Of a DNA stretch of 64,000 nt, positions 34,449 to 47,500 are shown piece by piece; position 1 is the first letter of the stretch; each line of letters starts with the position of its first letter. A program made the translations under genes and the position numbers. The notes beneath the pieces were generated by a model that saw only the letters and a program-made list of their open reading frames with translations, made no database searches and had not been told where the DNA came from. The stretch covers positions 1-64,000 of the forward strand of contig OENT01000370.1 in NCBI GenBank assembly GCA_900239685.1, written 5' to 3'. This DNA is from Rotaria macrura (taxonomy: Eukaryota; Rotifera; Eurotatoria; Philodinida; Philodinidae).

Positions 34449-37400
34449 ATGATTCAAGATGACATCGTTTCGATGCCTAACAGGCGTACGACTACGATTG
34501 ATAATGCCGAACGTGTACGTAATGAACTTGTAAATCAAACAATAAGGCAATCGTTTGAACAACAATCAAATTCTAGTGCAAATATCCCTACACGTCGAGA
34601 ATGTATGTATTGTAATTTATTCGATTCGATTAATTTTCTATTCTTATGATAATAATCCAATAGGTTCTATTCTAAAAAGAAAATATCAGTTTTCTTTTTC
34701 GTTTATATGTCTTAGACTAAACTTATCTCACGAGTCAGCATTTGAGTTAAGTTCTCATTTAGGTTTGAAGACAACCATTAGATATGTCATTAGAAATTTT
34801 TGAAAGTTGATTCATTATGTCAAGTTTATCAGTTAGTGAATATGTAAATACGTCGTTTTTATTGTTCTACGAATGAATATACGGACAATGAAAAACTGAA
34901 ACACGTGTAAGAAAAAGTGAATGATTATTATCAATGAGATTAGGACGCATATCTATTTGCCTATCTATAGATTGAGTATTGGTTCTGTGTATATTGATTC
35001 ATTCACATACAATACATACAAGGTAATATCATAAATATGATTACGAGCAAAAATCTATTGTGAGTTTAAGAAGTAATTCGAGGGGATTTTTATAATAGAT
35101 TAGTTGTGTACATGTTGTCGATTATATGCATCTTTTGATGATATTCACATCCTGATAGAACAATTTATTTTGTGATCTATCTAGTTGACTGTATAGATTT
35201 ATCGATCTACCCTTAAAGCTCTTGCTAAAATCCCATCAGTCTCGTGTTCAATGATAAAATCATTGATAAACATCATATAATTATGTTAAACAACCGTAGC
35301 GTGTGAATTCTCTGTAAGGATAAGAGAAATATCAATCTTTTTGCCAGTCAAGTTCAGTGAACAATAAATAATGCTGGTAAAAAAAGTCTATCTATCAGAA
35401 AGCAAGAAAGGCAGTACTACACTCGACACTTCAAAGCCTAAGTCTTCGTAGGTTTTTACTTCGTCTAACGGTTTTATCAAATCAATTTGATTATGCTAGT
35501 CTCAAATTTAAATCCGGTCTAATAAAAAAGAAAATTCTCAATTGATTACAACTCTAATTGACAATGACTAGAGTGATGTTGTATACTAAAATGTTCTTCT
35601 TTTCAATGTTTTTATTTAGCTGAACTAGTAAAATTAGAAGACCAACCACTAGCTGAAGATCAGCAAGCACTTCTTGCTGAATTCGAACGGCGTCGAAGAG
35701 TAAGACAATAAAACATATCAAACAACAAAGAGAGAATATTATTTATTATTATTTAGGCTCGTCAAATCCATGTTTCCACTGATGATGTTGAAGTGAAAGC
35801 AAACTTACGTCAATTAGGAGAACCTATTTGTAAGACTCTATATTCATGTTATTTAAAGTTTATATCTATGTTTTTGTTTTACTTTAGGTTTATTTGGTGA
35901 AGGTCCAGCAGAACGACGTGAACGTCTTCGTAATTTGATATCACGTTTATCCGATGATGAAATCGCTCAGAAATTACGTAAAAAAGAAGAAGACGAGAAA
36001 AAAAATGACGATAAAAACGAAGTAAGATATAGATTATGTCAATACTAGCTCTTGATTTCTTTCGATAAAATCTATAGGAAGTGACTTGGTATCACGAAGG
36101 ATCCGAGGAATTAAAATTAGCACGATATTGGATTGCTCAATATTCTTTACCCAGGTGAGTTAGACAAAGTTTCAATGCCTTTTAACAATGGAGTTAAAAT
36201 TCAATTTACTATCAAGATTCTGGTTTTTAGAGCCAAAGAACGTATTCAAAAATTAAAAGAATATGTTGCTATACCTGAAGTATATCGAACAGCTAAAGTC
36301 CAAGAATTATATCGTCGGTTACGTGTACGATTTATGTTTATGTTTCAGTTTTTATGATTCATTGATTTCTATTTCTAGGCTACCTCACTACATTGCAGTC
36401 AAGTTGGTGACAATCGTCCTTTATCCTATTGTGAATTTAGTCCGAATGATGCAATGGTTGCTGTCTCCTCTTGGTAATAATATTTTTTTTTTCAATGGAA
36501 TACTCACAAAGAAAAACTAGAAGATCTACGTATATTACATTTCTTTTCGTACGATAGAAAAACATTTCATGTATAATATCCATAGTCGTTTGACTAGTTT
36601 ATAAAATAATGTGTTGAAATGATTTCCTATCTAGTTTCTATCGATAGTCTGTAACAAGATAATAAGAATACTGCTTGTCTAGTGAAGCAAGAAAATCATG
36701 ATGCTCATTTTATAATCACTATCGTACAGATACGTATTTCATATTTGCCGTAGGTTAGTTTAGTTTGTGGCTTAATCAGATTCGAGCTCATCGATGTTAA
36801 CATTTCATTCGTATCTTGTTCGTTCGTCAGCATTTACACAAGTTCTCATACTTACTATTCGACGCTGTGTTTAGATGATGTTTCATCAACTTGATTCTCT
36901 AGTCAAGACATCATGCGAATTTCAAATGAAAGTTTTCCTATCCTAGGCAAAAATAAAAACAACTACGATGATCTTATGTTTTCACATAGAACTATGTATG
37001 TTACCTTGTTTTCTAAAAAACCTATCTTTTTCTAGGAGTGGCTTATGCAAACTGTGGACAGTGCCAGATTGTAAACATGTGAGAACATTACGTGGTCATA
37101 TAGTAAATGCTTGCTGTATTAGTTGGCATCCTCAAGCAACATTAACGCAAGATCCAGCTATGATAAATTTAGCATCGAGTTCATTTGATGGAAGTGTAAA
37201 ATTATGGAATTTAGAAAGTGATGAGCCTATTGCTGAAATAGAGGGTAATCCAATATTTATTGAAAACGAACAGAAGAATAAAAGGAACATATTTTGTTTT
37301 AGGTCATGCGCCATTTCGTGTAGCAAAAGTTAAATTTCATCCATCGGGAAGATTTTTAGCAACGACTTGGTAAATCAAATTTTAATTTTAGCTTGAATAG

Positions 37401-38187
37401 AACAATGGATTTGTTTTTATTTTTCTCTAGTTATGATCATTCATGGCGTTTATGGGATCTTGGAACTCAAGAAGAAATCTTGCATCAAGAAGGTCATTCA
37501 AAAGCAGTTCATGATATTGCATTTCAATGTGATGGAAGTCTATCAGCCACGGCGTATGTAGAAAAGACACAGAAAGTTGTAAGGATATTCAATTTTGAAT
37601 ATGAATTTTATTTAGTGGCATGGATGCATATGGTCGTGTATGGGATATTCGAACTGGCCGTTGTATTATGTTTTTAGAAGGACATCTTAAACCAATAATA
37701 TCAATTGATTTTTCACCGAATGGGTTTGTTGAATAAAGTTTTTTTTTTTAATGTTTCAATAGATTTTCATTTCTTTGTCACTTATTCATTAGATATCATA
37801 TTGCAACCGGTTCTGAAGATAATCTGTGTAAAATTTGGGATTTACGTCAAGTTAAAACTGCTTATAGCATTGCAGCACATCAAAATTTAGTTTCAAGTGT
37901 AAAATTTCAACGTATGTATTAATAATTATGAAAAGAAACATTTCTTTTTGTTTCTGATTAATCAATACTTTGCTTTGTATATAGGTACCGAAGGACATTA
38001 TTTGCTTACTGTATCTTATGATAATACAATTAAACTATGGATGCATCCAGTATGGTCAGCTCTTTATTCTTCGACGGGACATGAACAAAAAATTATGTCA
38101 GCAGACATATCTCTTGATGGACGATGGATTGCAACTGTTTCTTATGATAGAACATTAAAGATTTGGTCACCGGAACACAACAGTTAA
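34449..38187 (+). CDS. PRPF4: U4/U6 small nuclear ribonucleoprotein Prp4
   Basis: Thirteen exons: 34449-34602, 35620-35699, 35757-35829, 35888-36021, 36078-36154, 36231-36324, 36379-36473, 37036-37244, 37303-37369, 37431-37553, 37616-37723, 37793-37911 and 37985-38187; 511 residues (human 522). The N-terminal half has the PRP4/SFM motif region, [20 protein letters not shown] then [20 protein letters not shown], plus [20 protein letters not shown]. The C-terminal half is a seven-bladed WD40 propeller ([93 protein letters not shown]). It binds PRPF3 and cyclophilin H in the U4/U6 di-snRNP. An acceptor-like TTTCAG directly precedes the ATG, so the first exon probably starts there with a 5'UTR exon upstream. 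Introns 1 (1,017 bp) and 7 (562 bp) are long. Confidence 0.96.
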
Positions 38188-38294
38188 TCTTGTTTCTTCT
38201 TTTCTTTTTGTTTGCTATTCTCTGTGTTGTTGTTGTTGTTTTTTCTTGTGTTGATGTTCAATGATGCTATTAAGAAACGAATATACAGTTGAGA

Positions 38295-38300
38295 AATAAA
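38295..38300 (+). terminator. Poly(A) signal of PRPF4
   Basis: AATAAA 108 bp after the PRPF4 stop and only 48 bp before the GTF2H4 start codon, so the two transcription units nearly abut. Confidence 0.55.
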
Positions 38301-38347
38301 GTTCTCAGTCGGCACGACAAAGTTCGAAAACGAGTTCAATTAATCTG

Positions 38348-41300
38348 ATGAATAGCATAGCTTTTGTAGATAAAATCATGTCTAGTCAATTTGCTAACTT
38401 ACAAGACTATATCGGAAGCTTGCCGCCTAGCGTAATACAGAATATTTATGGACACCCAGCGAGTTGTCTTGCAATATTTCGGTTGGTATAAAGAAATGTT
38501 TCTGTTTGATATTGTTATTTGATTTCATTGTTTTAATATTCTTAGTGATTTGCCAGTACTTGCAAGAACGATTATCATGAGATTCATTTGTTTACCGAAT
38601 TCCGAAACGACCGGTCAACCACAACCAATCAGTCAAGGTGTTGTTTCATCATGGATAAATCCATCGCATCAAAAGTAAATTGAACAATATGACATATTCA
38701 ATGAAGTTGATTTCTTTTTTTTTTCTTCTCGTTTTTCGTAGTACATATAAAACGATTAGTCGAATGCTCGTGAAATTAGGCATATGGAACGAAATTGGTA
38801 CGGATTGGCAACTTGATGCAACGTTTAGAAATAATTTAACTGGTGCTATTTTTGGCAGGTGAGTTATATTTAAATGCCAATAAAAAACAACTACGAGGAA
38901 AGAAATTTAAGTTTTAGCAGAGTATGCCCTAGTTCACATATATCCCTTTTGAATCAAGACACTAACGTAGTATAAATTATAATTTACGATTTCATTACTC
39001 AGTTATTGATTCAGTTGCTTCTTATTTTCGTATTAGGTTTTCTTAAATTGATTTGCACACAACAACTACAATAGGTGCTCTACATATATCTGAATAGGGA
39101 ATAACACAATCCAAGAAAATAAAACAGAATTTTGTAAAACTCTGCCTCTTCAATGTACGGAAATCGATCGAGAATAACATTTTTTCTTTTCCCTACACAG
39201 TAATCAAACGATTGACATAGGATAAGGTTGTGTGCGAAATGTACAATACCCGAAGACCTATAGCTAAGGATAACAACGTTCAACTTTATTGATACTTGCA
39301 TACCTTACTTGAAGATCTACGATTTCATATTCATTCATCCATCCATTTCGTATTTGTCTTGTCAAATGACTAGAATTCAAGTTTTCTATAGATCATAGAT
39401 GCAACAGAAGTTCTATATACTTCAGATACGTATCGAAAACAATATTCTCTATCCATATCATCATATCAATGCTATAAACAATTTCAAGCACTAGGAAAAT
39501 CTATAGAAAACTTTAATTCATAAGAATTGTTTACAAAACTAAGCAATACCTTTTATAATTATTTTCATCACTTTTGAAATTCAAATTTTATTTAGCCCAG
39601 CTCATTGGCTTGATGAAACAGATTCGGATGGAAGTTCTAACGAACGTAATATTAAAAAGCTCGATGAACTCAATGCATATTCTTCTACAAGATGGGATGT
39701 AATGACTAATTTAGTTTATTTTTAAAATTGTCAAAGATCAATGGATATGTTTCTATTCTAGTGCGTCTTACAATATCTCGTTAATCCCGTCAAAGGAAAA
39801 ATTTCTGATTCTACAATTGATGTATTTGTTCATGCTAAATTACTCAAAGGGTTTTAGTTTTGAAAAAATCATGTAAAAATTTAGAAATATAATTTTCCTT
39901 GGCTACTTACAGAAATGAAAATGGATCATCATCAACCATTAATTCTGGTACAATAACAGGTGCTGGCTTTCAGTTTTTACTCATGAATCGACGATCACAA
40001 ATATGGTTTTTTATAATTCATTCCTTAGAAACACGCCAAGTATGTAGTGCATTGTTTCTCTTGTGTTTTTATATGAATGAACTGTTTTTACTTATGATTA
40101 TTTTCATTTCAGCTACGTGGCGAAGATATCAGTGAACATTTAATATTTTTATTTCAACTTAGTTTTGCAACATTTGGCAAAGTAAATTAATTTCTATACA
40201 TATTCTATACGTTACATAATTCATTGTCATAGGATTATTCGTGTGAGAAATTCAGTTCAGTGAAAGAAAATTTTCTTCAACATTTACGTGAACTTGGTCT
40301 TATTTGGCAGAAAACGGTAAAGGAAAACGTTTCTAAAAATTCAACAGATGATTTCGAGACCATGAACGATTGGGCATCGCCGATTGAGATCTCCTTGGAA
40401 CAAAAAGAAGAAGTAGAGTATCTAAGTATCATAGGATACATCGAGAAACAAAAGAAAAAGACGACAGTATACAGCTTTCTAAAATACACTTAAATGACAT
40501 TAGTCAGCATAGCTAGAATGAACTTCAACTTTTCTTCATATTCATAATTATGATAACGTACGTTTCCATCTCAAATTGATTTCATGAACAACTAACAATT
40601 AGAGAACGGTTGATCTTTGCTTTCATGAAATATTCATAGAACTATCTGTTAAAAATTTTAGAGAAAAATCAAACGCTACTTTCCAACAAAACTTGCTATT
40701 GAATTAGCTTCCGGTCTATCAGCAAATGGAGTCGCAGAGCAATGTGGAAACGATGACATTCAATCCAATTTTCTTATTGTTGAAACAAATTATCGTGTTT
40801 ATGCATACACAAGTTTGTTCATACGATTTTATTTGACTTATGATTTTCTTTGATGTTCATTTTTAGCTAATGATTTATATTTAAAAATAACCGCACTCTT
40901 TTGCAAGATGCTCTATCGGTATAGTAAACTTAACGAAGATAAATATACATTTGATAGAAAAATGAAATTGACGACGTAAATTTAGATTTCCAAATATGAG
41001 TGTTGGACTTGTTACTCGACAAAGTATTCGCAGAGCATTAAGCAAAGAAATATCTGCTGATTTGGTTTGAATAAATTTTCGAGTTTTTTGTTTTGTTTTT
41101 ATCACTATATTTTCTTTTATATAGATCCTAAATTTTTTAAAATCTCACGCACATCCACAAATGCGTAAACGAGTATGATTAAGTCTATTTAGTTTTGTTT
41201 TTTTTTCTCTGTAAATTAGTTTAATTTATTATGATTAGTTATTGGAAAATAAACCATTGATACCGACGACAATAAGTGATCAAATTCGTTTATGGTAAGT

Positions 41301-42721
41301 AGATGTTCATCGAAATGATACAATTGAAATGTCTAGATAAAAATGTTTGAGAAAAGTTGAAAATGGAATAGACTTTGTATAACTTGCATTTTACACTCAG
41401 CTCATTTCGATTTCGTTCTCAAAACATACGAAACTATTCTCATCTTTGTAAGTGATCTATGAAATTTTCTTAATAGTTTCTCATGATCGATGAGTTAAGT
41501 TTTATATATTTATATTTTGTTGTTCATCTAGAGTAATTAGATGTCGAATAGAATACCATCGAATTGTTTGTCAATCAGACGAATTTGTACGTCTAATCTT
41601 GAGTAGAAGGAGTTAAAAATGTATATCGAACAAATACTGATTTCGAGTTGCATATTTTATTGATCGAACACCTGTATCTTCTTTGATATTTATATTAAAA
41701 AAAAAGATGTCCTACCAAAAGATATCAAGGTAATTATCATTATCTTCAATGATGAATGTTGTCTATTTCATCAGTCGCTTTTACAATGTACTGACAGTTA
41801 ACATTATCTATCTCATAGATTCACATATGAAGTATCTTGTAAAAAGTTAACTCAACGTAATCATGAATGTCTTTATCTATGAGAAAAGGTTCTCATCGAA
41901 TCAATGTAAGGATCTACCTTTGACTCTTATCTTCAGTCAACATTGCACCCACTCTATTAGCTGATAGTGAGTGGTTTGATTATTTTAACGATAATTTGCC
42001 TGAATTGTAAGCGTTCATGAAGAGAAATCCTTGTTTGACTATTATTTATTATTGTTAAAGAAGAATGTCAATAGATTATGTTCGCTTGTCATGCACGATC
42101 AGTAAAATATTTTAAATTCATCTTTTCAATAAAAATTCAGAAACAAATTTTTTTTTTCATTTTTTATATGAATTTTAAAGTATTTCAACATTGATATAGA
42201 TGCTACAATATGTAGGCGTAGTACGACATGAACTAGTAGTAGATAAATTATAGAAGGACTTGGCATGTGCTACTTCTGCCAGATGGATTTGAAAATACAT
42301 TATTTCGAGAATCTATATTCATAGATAAAAATGCATTTTAATGGAGCCTATATCAATCGAATAAATCCGCATCTCGTATTCTCTTGTCATCTAATAGTCC
42401 AATTGTATAAACGTTTCTAGTTGAAAATATTGTATTTTTGTTTAATAGGGAAATGGAACAAGATCGTATTGTTGATCAAGAGGGTATGCTCTATAATCAA
42501 ATTAATAGTGTCCATGATTTTGAATTAATTGAAAGATATGCCAAAGTAATTTGAAGATCTTTTTTATTTGTGTATCAATTATGTTTTCATCTTCCTAGGA
42601 ATTAAATGTATTATTGTGGAGTAGTGCACAAAAACGATGTATTGTTGTATCAAAAGCAGGTCATGAAGAAGTGAGACGCTACTGGAAAACGCAACGTCCC
42701 AAGCATAGTAATGAAAATTGA
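38348..42721 (+). CDS. GTF2H4: TFIIH core subunit p52 (Tfb2)
   Basis: Fifteen exons: 38348-38481, 38546-38674, 38742-38858, 39596-39698, 39762-39850, 39913-40039, 40113-40181, 40233-40316, 40662-40812, 40867-40918, 40986-41064, 41125-41172, 41239-41294, 42449-42545 and 42599-42721; 485 residues (human 462). Landmarks in order: [146 protein letters not shown] and a C-terminal [16 protein letters not shown]. p52 anchors the XPB helicase and p8 in TFIIH, acting in promoter opening and nucleotide excision repair. A second in-frame ATG lies ten codons downstream (38378). Introns 3 (737 bp) and 13 (1,154 bp) are long and appear empty. Confidence 0.95.
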
Positions 42722-43243
42722 TGAATGGGTTGTGCAGAAGCAGACAACTAATTAACAATTAAACGCTTCTGGGAGATAGTCTCACTATCTAGATTAATAT
42801 TTGTATAGTTAACTTCTTTTTTTTTCTCGATGACTTGTTTTTTGTGTAAAGATAAATATTTAAGCCCGATAGCTTCAATTTCGGAAACGCTCAACGAACG
42901 GTACGCAAGTAAATATTGTTATCCACTAGCAATGACTATGGAAATATGAATAGTACTATTGAATCGCGAGTAGCTTAAAAGAACTGCTTGTATTTATTTA
43001 CATCGATGAATTTTTCTTCACTGTAATAAACTTGATCACGCATTATCTGTAGATAAGTAGTTTGATTATCTGTCCGCGAAAATCTTTTATACAGCTATGG
43101 CAAAACCACAATAGTATACAATTATTACGTCAATTAGGTTTAATTATTGTTGCCCAACTGATTACTACTTCATGTTTCTTTATTTTTATTTTTATACCCT
43201 AATTAAATAATACACATGTGAGTCTGTTTCATCGAATATATAT

Positions 43244-43290
43244 TGTTCAGATTAATTTGATAAATGGCTTTTATCAAGTTAATCTGAATA
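43244..43290. repeat. Long near-perfect hairpin with a 5-nt loop
   Basis: CAGATTAATTTGATAAA (43248-43264) pairs with TTTATCAAGTTAATCTG (43270-43286) around the loop TGGCT, 17 bp with one G-T pair, and the pairing extends a few more bases outward. It lies about 520 bp downstream of GTF2H4. Confidence 0.7.
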
Positions 43291-44384
43291 TATACAATAC
43301 TATCCTCAGTTTAGTATTTTCATAGACGATGAAATCGGTGATACTATCTATGTTCTTCAAATTCAGATGACGAGCATATCATTAGCAATGATTTCCATTG
43401 AACAAACATTGAATAGGAATACACTTCCAAAATATAGTGATATTTGTTGTTTTTTCTTTGAATCTGATAATCTGCTATTGCTGTTGCAAATTATTTACTG
43501 GTATAGCAGAAAGAATATCAAACGAAATGAATACTATCCGTTGGTATTTTGTACTTGAAAATAGTAAAGAAACAATATGATCTACTTTCTACAGTATGAC
43601 ACATTACATTCCAAAATAAATCGAATATGAAAAAAGAGAACTTTGCATTTTGTATGTTTTCTGTTACTCCATGGGAGTCATTTCAGTCTATTGAATCAAA
43701 ATTATTTCTTCGAAATGAATGCAGTCGATATATTTTGAGTTAAAACATAACATTTAGAGTAAAAACAAAACACGTTCGAAATTGAAATAATAAAAGAATT
43801 CTCTCCGTAAACATGTAGTTTTTCAAAAGAAAAATATCTGATCTCCCTGTATGTGTGCAATTAGACCTGCAATTCGAATCGGATGCATTCGGAATTAAAT
43901 TCGATAGTCATATTACTAATGCTTGTTAGATAACTTTAGAAATCACCTTTGAAATATATTCTATACTATTGGGATATAATATGGAAATTTCTCAGTTTGA
44001 TAAACCGTATTTTTTCTCACCGTACACGCTACAGTCAAGCAACTTCTTAACATTCAGCGTGAACTATAATTCTTTGAGTTATAGAATTACGAAAATCTAC
44101 TTGAAAATTTCTTAATCGGAAGTGTTTTCTTTCAAGTCAGATTGCTGCATCATTAGTACTAAATTTATCTCGACTGAAGAAACTCATTGAATATATTAGC
44201 GACATCTAATTAATTTTTTATAATAAATCGTAATCAGCTAAAGTAAACTTTGACTTGAATGGTAGTCTAATTAATATTAGAATCTCAATTTACGGATTTC
44301 TTTAAAAAGATTTTCATACGATTTCCATGACACTCAATGATCAGTTAAGGAAAAAAAACAAGTTTTGACAGTGAAATGACTCAT

Positions 44385-44393
44385 ATCCCCACT
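44385..44393 (+). promoter_or_regulatory. SRE-like motif upstream of SREBF
   Basis: ATCCCCAC at 44385-44392 (context TCATATCCCCACTCGGTGAC) resembles the sterol regulatory element ATCACCCCAC, about 125 bp before the SREBF ATG. SREBF genes are autoregulated in other animals. The match is partial. Confidence 0.3.
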
Positions 44394-44516
44394 CGGTGAC
44401 AGTATGGATGGCGTGATCTTTTCGAAGGTATAGTTACAAATAAAAGTAAAATCTTATTCATCATCTTTATCTACCTATGCGTAACCGTTTAGTTTAAGAA
44501 AGAATACGAAGAAAAA

Positions 44517-47500
44517 ATGATCAATGGAAATTTATTTCAATTCGATGAATATCAACAACAGGCTCAATATCAGATTCAACAACAATCGACTGATACTAAT
44601 ATAGCAACTATTAATGGTAAGACAATTAGGTTTTTTTTTTCTTGACTAAAATAAAACAATTAATTCTTAATTTTACATAAGATATTCGAGATTATTTAAC
44701 ATGTGATTTAAAGTTATCGGATACGGCACTAAATGATTTATTTTCTGAGTTCGATCCACATCCAAATGATTATCTATGTTTTGATACGTCAACAAATACA
44801 AATATTTATCCACAGCAAACAGCTCAAGTTCCTGATGAACTACCACCACCGTATAATACAACATTACTATCAACAACAATAACTGATCTGACACCAGTTC
44901 CCGATTTACAACCAATGCAACCAGTAATGGATGATTATTTTTCACCAGTGACATTGAAATCACTAGTCAAACAACACCAGACACAACAAACAATTGTTAA
45001 ATATCCTTCTTCACCTCCACCGTCAGTTCCAATGCCACACTCAAATTATTCAGAAGTAATTAAAAGAAACTGTTATGTACCACAAAATTTATCTTCTATG
45101 TCTATTTACCTTTTAATTTTAAGCCGACATCCGTTTTATCGATGGATATGTCAGAATGTCAACCAAATAGGCACTTATCGGGAAGAAAAACAGCAACATC
45201 AAAGCGTTCTCGACAACCACCGGTACCTACTCCACTTCCAAAATTAGTTAAAAAACCAGAACCAATACCAGTCACAATGGATCAATTTCAAGCGGTGAGA
45301 AAGAAAATTATCTCTTGTTGTTGTTTGTTACTCTTCATTCATACCTTCTTTTTGTTCATCTAGTTGATTTGCTCAACATCAGATTCCTCGAAGCCGAATG
45401 TTGGTTCATTTTCAACTCTTCTCGAAAATAGTACCATAATTGGAAATAATATACCTTTAAAAATTATCAATCAAACAAGTCATAATACGAATAGTTCAGA
45501 TGAAAATAGTCGTCAAGATTCACCCACAAGTCATTCGTCAATAACATCAAATACAAATTTTTCACTTGGAAACAATTCCAATGGTGGTCGTATTCGACGA
45601 AAATCATCACACAATGCTATTGAAAAGCGATATCGATCGAGTATCAATGAAAGAATACTTGAACTAAAAGATATTGTAGCAGATAATGATGAAAAAGTAA
45701 GCCAATAACAACTGATAAAATGTTCAACGTATGTCTAGATCTACTATTCTATGCGTTCGTTTTCTTACGATTTAACAAATCATTAATTTCTATCTAGAAT
45801 AATTTCTCGATTATTTACTGTTGTTTTATTTATTAGGTGCAAAAATCTGGTGTATTACGCCGTACGATTGAATTTATTCGACAACTTCAATCAGATAATC
45901 GACGATTAGAAGAAGAAAATACTACTTTAAAAATGATTTTAAAACGATTGAATTTTTCAAGTAAGTCAACATTTTTCATTCCATCGATATTATATAGGAA
46001 AACAAAAATGAAACAAACAAAATCTGACCTATGCTTTTTGTGTTGTATTTAGATGTTGATAGTTCAAATACTAATACTAACAATAGTGTATCTACATTAG
46101 ATAGAAATCTTTCAATTAAAAATTCAACAACACCACCACCATCATCATCATCAGTGAGCGATTCAAATGAATCAACTCTAGGTTCAAGTGATGAAGCTTA
46201 TAGTCCTATTCCAAAACGTAAATTTGTGATTGTTTTCTTTCTTAAATGCCCTCTAACAATAAATGAATTCAATTACATTTGTACTTTCAAGGACAAAAGC
46301 GAACAACTAGTAAACAAGGCATGGTCAATGGAACACGCTTAGTACTCTGTTGTTTTATGTTATGTGTACTTATAACAAATCCATTCAATTATTTACTGAA
46401 TCTTATTCACGCATCGGAATACAATGATGCAGCTGAAATGCAATCGATTGTTGGTTCAAGAACATTACAAACAACAGATAAAGAAATTGTGAATTCATCG
46501 AGTAAGTTTGAAAATGACAGAGAGTTTATCATTGAAATCAAATAATTTTCTGCATAGCATTTCTCAGTACATCGTGGCGACAATTAGTGGCTTGGATGCT
46601 TAATTTGGCTATATGTCTTGTTTGTTTGGTTAAATTATTTGTTTATGGTGAACCAATTGTACCTGAATCAGAGATGTATGAGTATTATGTTTTGAAGAAA
46701 AAGGCAGATCAACTTATGAATGAAGTAAGTTTAAAAAATTACTAAAATCTATTATCTTTCATGTACTTAAACAGATCTGGAGAGGTAGCCTTAAGAAATT
46801 TAGAATCAAGTGAATATGAGCATGTATCATCTTCAATCTGAAGTATAAATTTGAGAATTGTGTAGTCATTAAACGCAATCTGTTATTCAAAATTTTTTTT
46901 TTTGATTATGAAAATTTATTTGAAGTCAGTCAAATAAATGTGTATTCTATCAACATAGATTAGATCTTAATAGAATATAGTTCTTCTCGTATTTATACTT
47001 TGTCCTATCCGATTGTTTGATACGAGAGGATCGTCTTCAAATGAATTGATTTTATCTTTTTAGAATCGATTAAATGAAGCACGTATATACTATCTTAAAT
47101 GTTGTGAAAAACTCTATGTAACTATTGATAATACACTTCTTTATTATCTATCATCTATAACATGGCAAGTAACACGACTATGTGTAAATTTGATATTTCT
47201 TGGTCGTTGGTTAATATTTTGGTCTGGTTGGACGAAATCAATTGATACACGTGATTATAATCGTGAATTAAATGATTGTCTTCTACAATTATGGAAAATA
47301 GAATACCAAAATTTATCATCATCATTAGCACTGTTTGATCTATTCATATCAACAATAAATACATCGATGAATGCCGGCAAAAAATTAGATTGTACAAAAC
47401 GAAATGAAATTTATCTATTATCAGCATTAACATTGAAACAATTCGGCGGAATATTTTCACTACTTATTCCTTATACATTAAAATGTCTTTCATTGATAGA

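Larger units (their letters stand above)
42722..44516. other. Intergenic stretch upstream of SREBF
   Basis: No gene recognised. It holds a strong hairpin (43244-43290) and an SRE-like word near 44385, both listed. Confidence 0.5.

Noticed and set aside
40277..40489. 70-codon minus-strand ORF in GTF2H4
   Set aside because: Overlaps a GTF2H4 exon and its following intron; no independent signal.
44673..44963. 96-codon minus-strand frame in SREBF exon 2
   Set aside because: Antisense shadow of the SREBF coding exon, no own motif or splice support.
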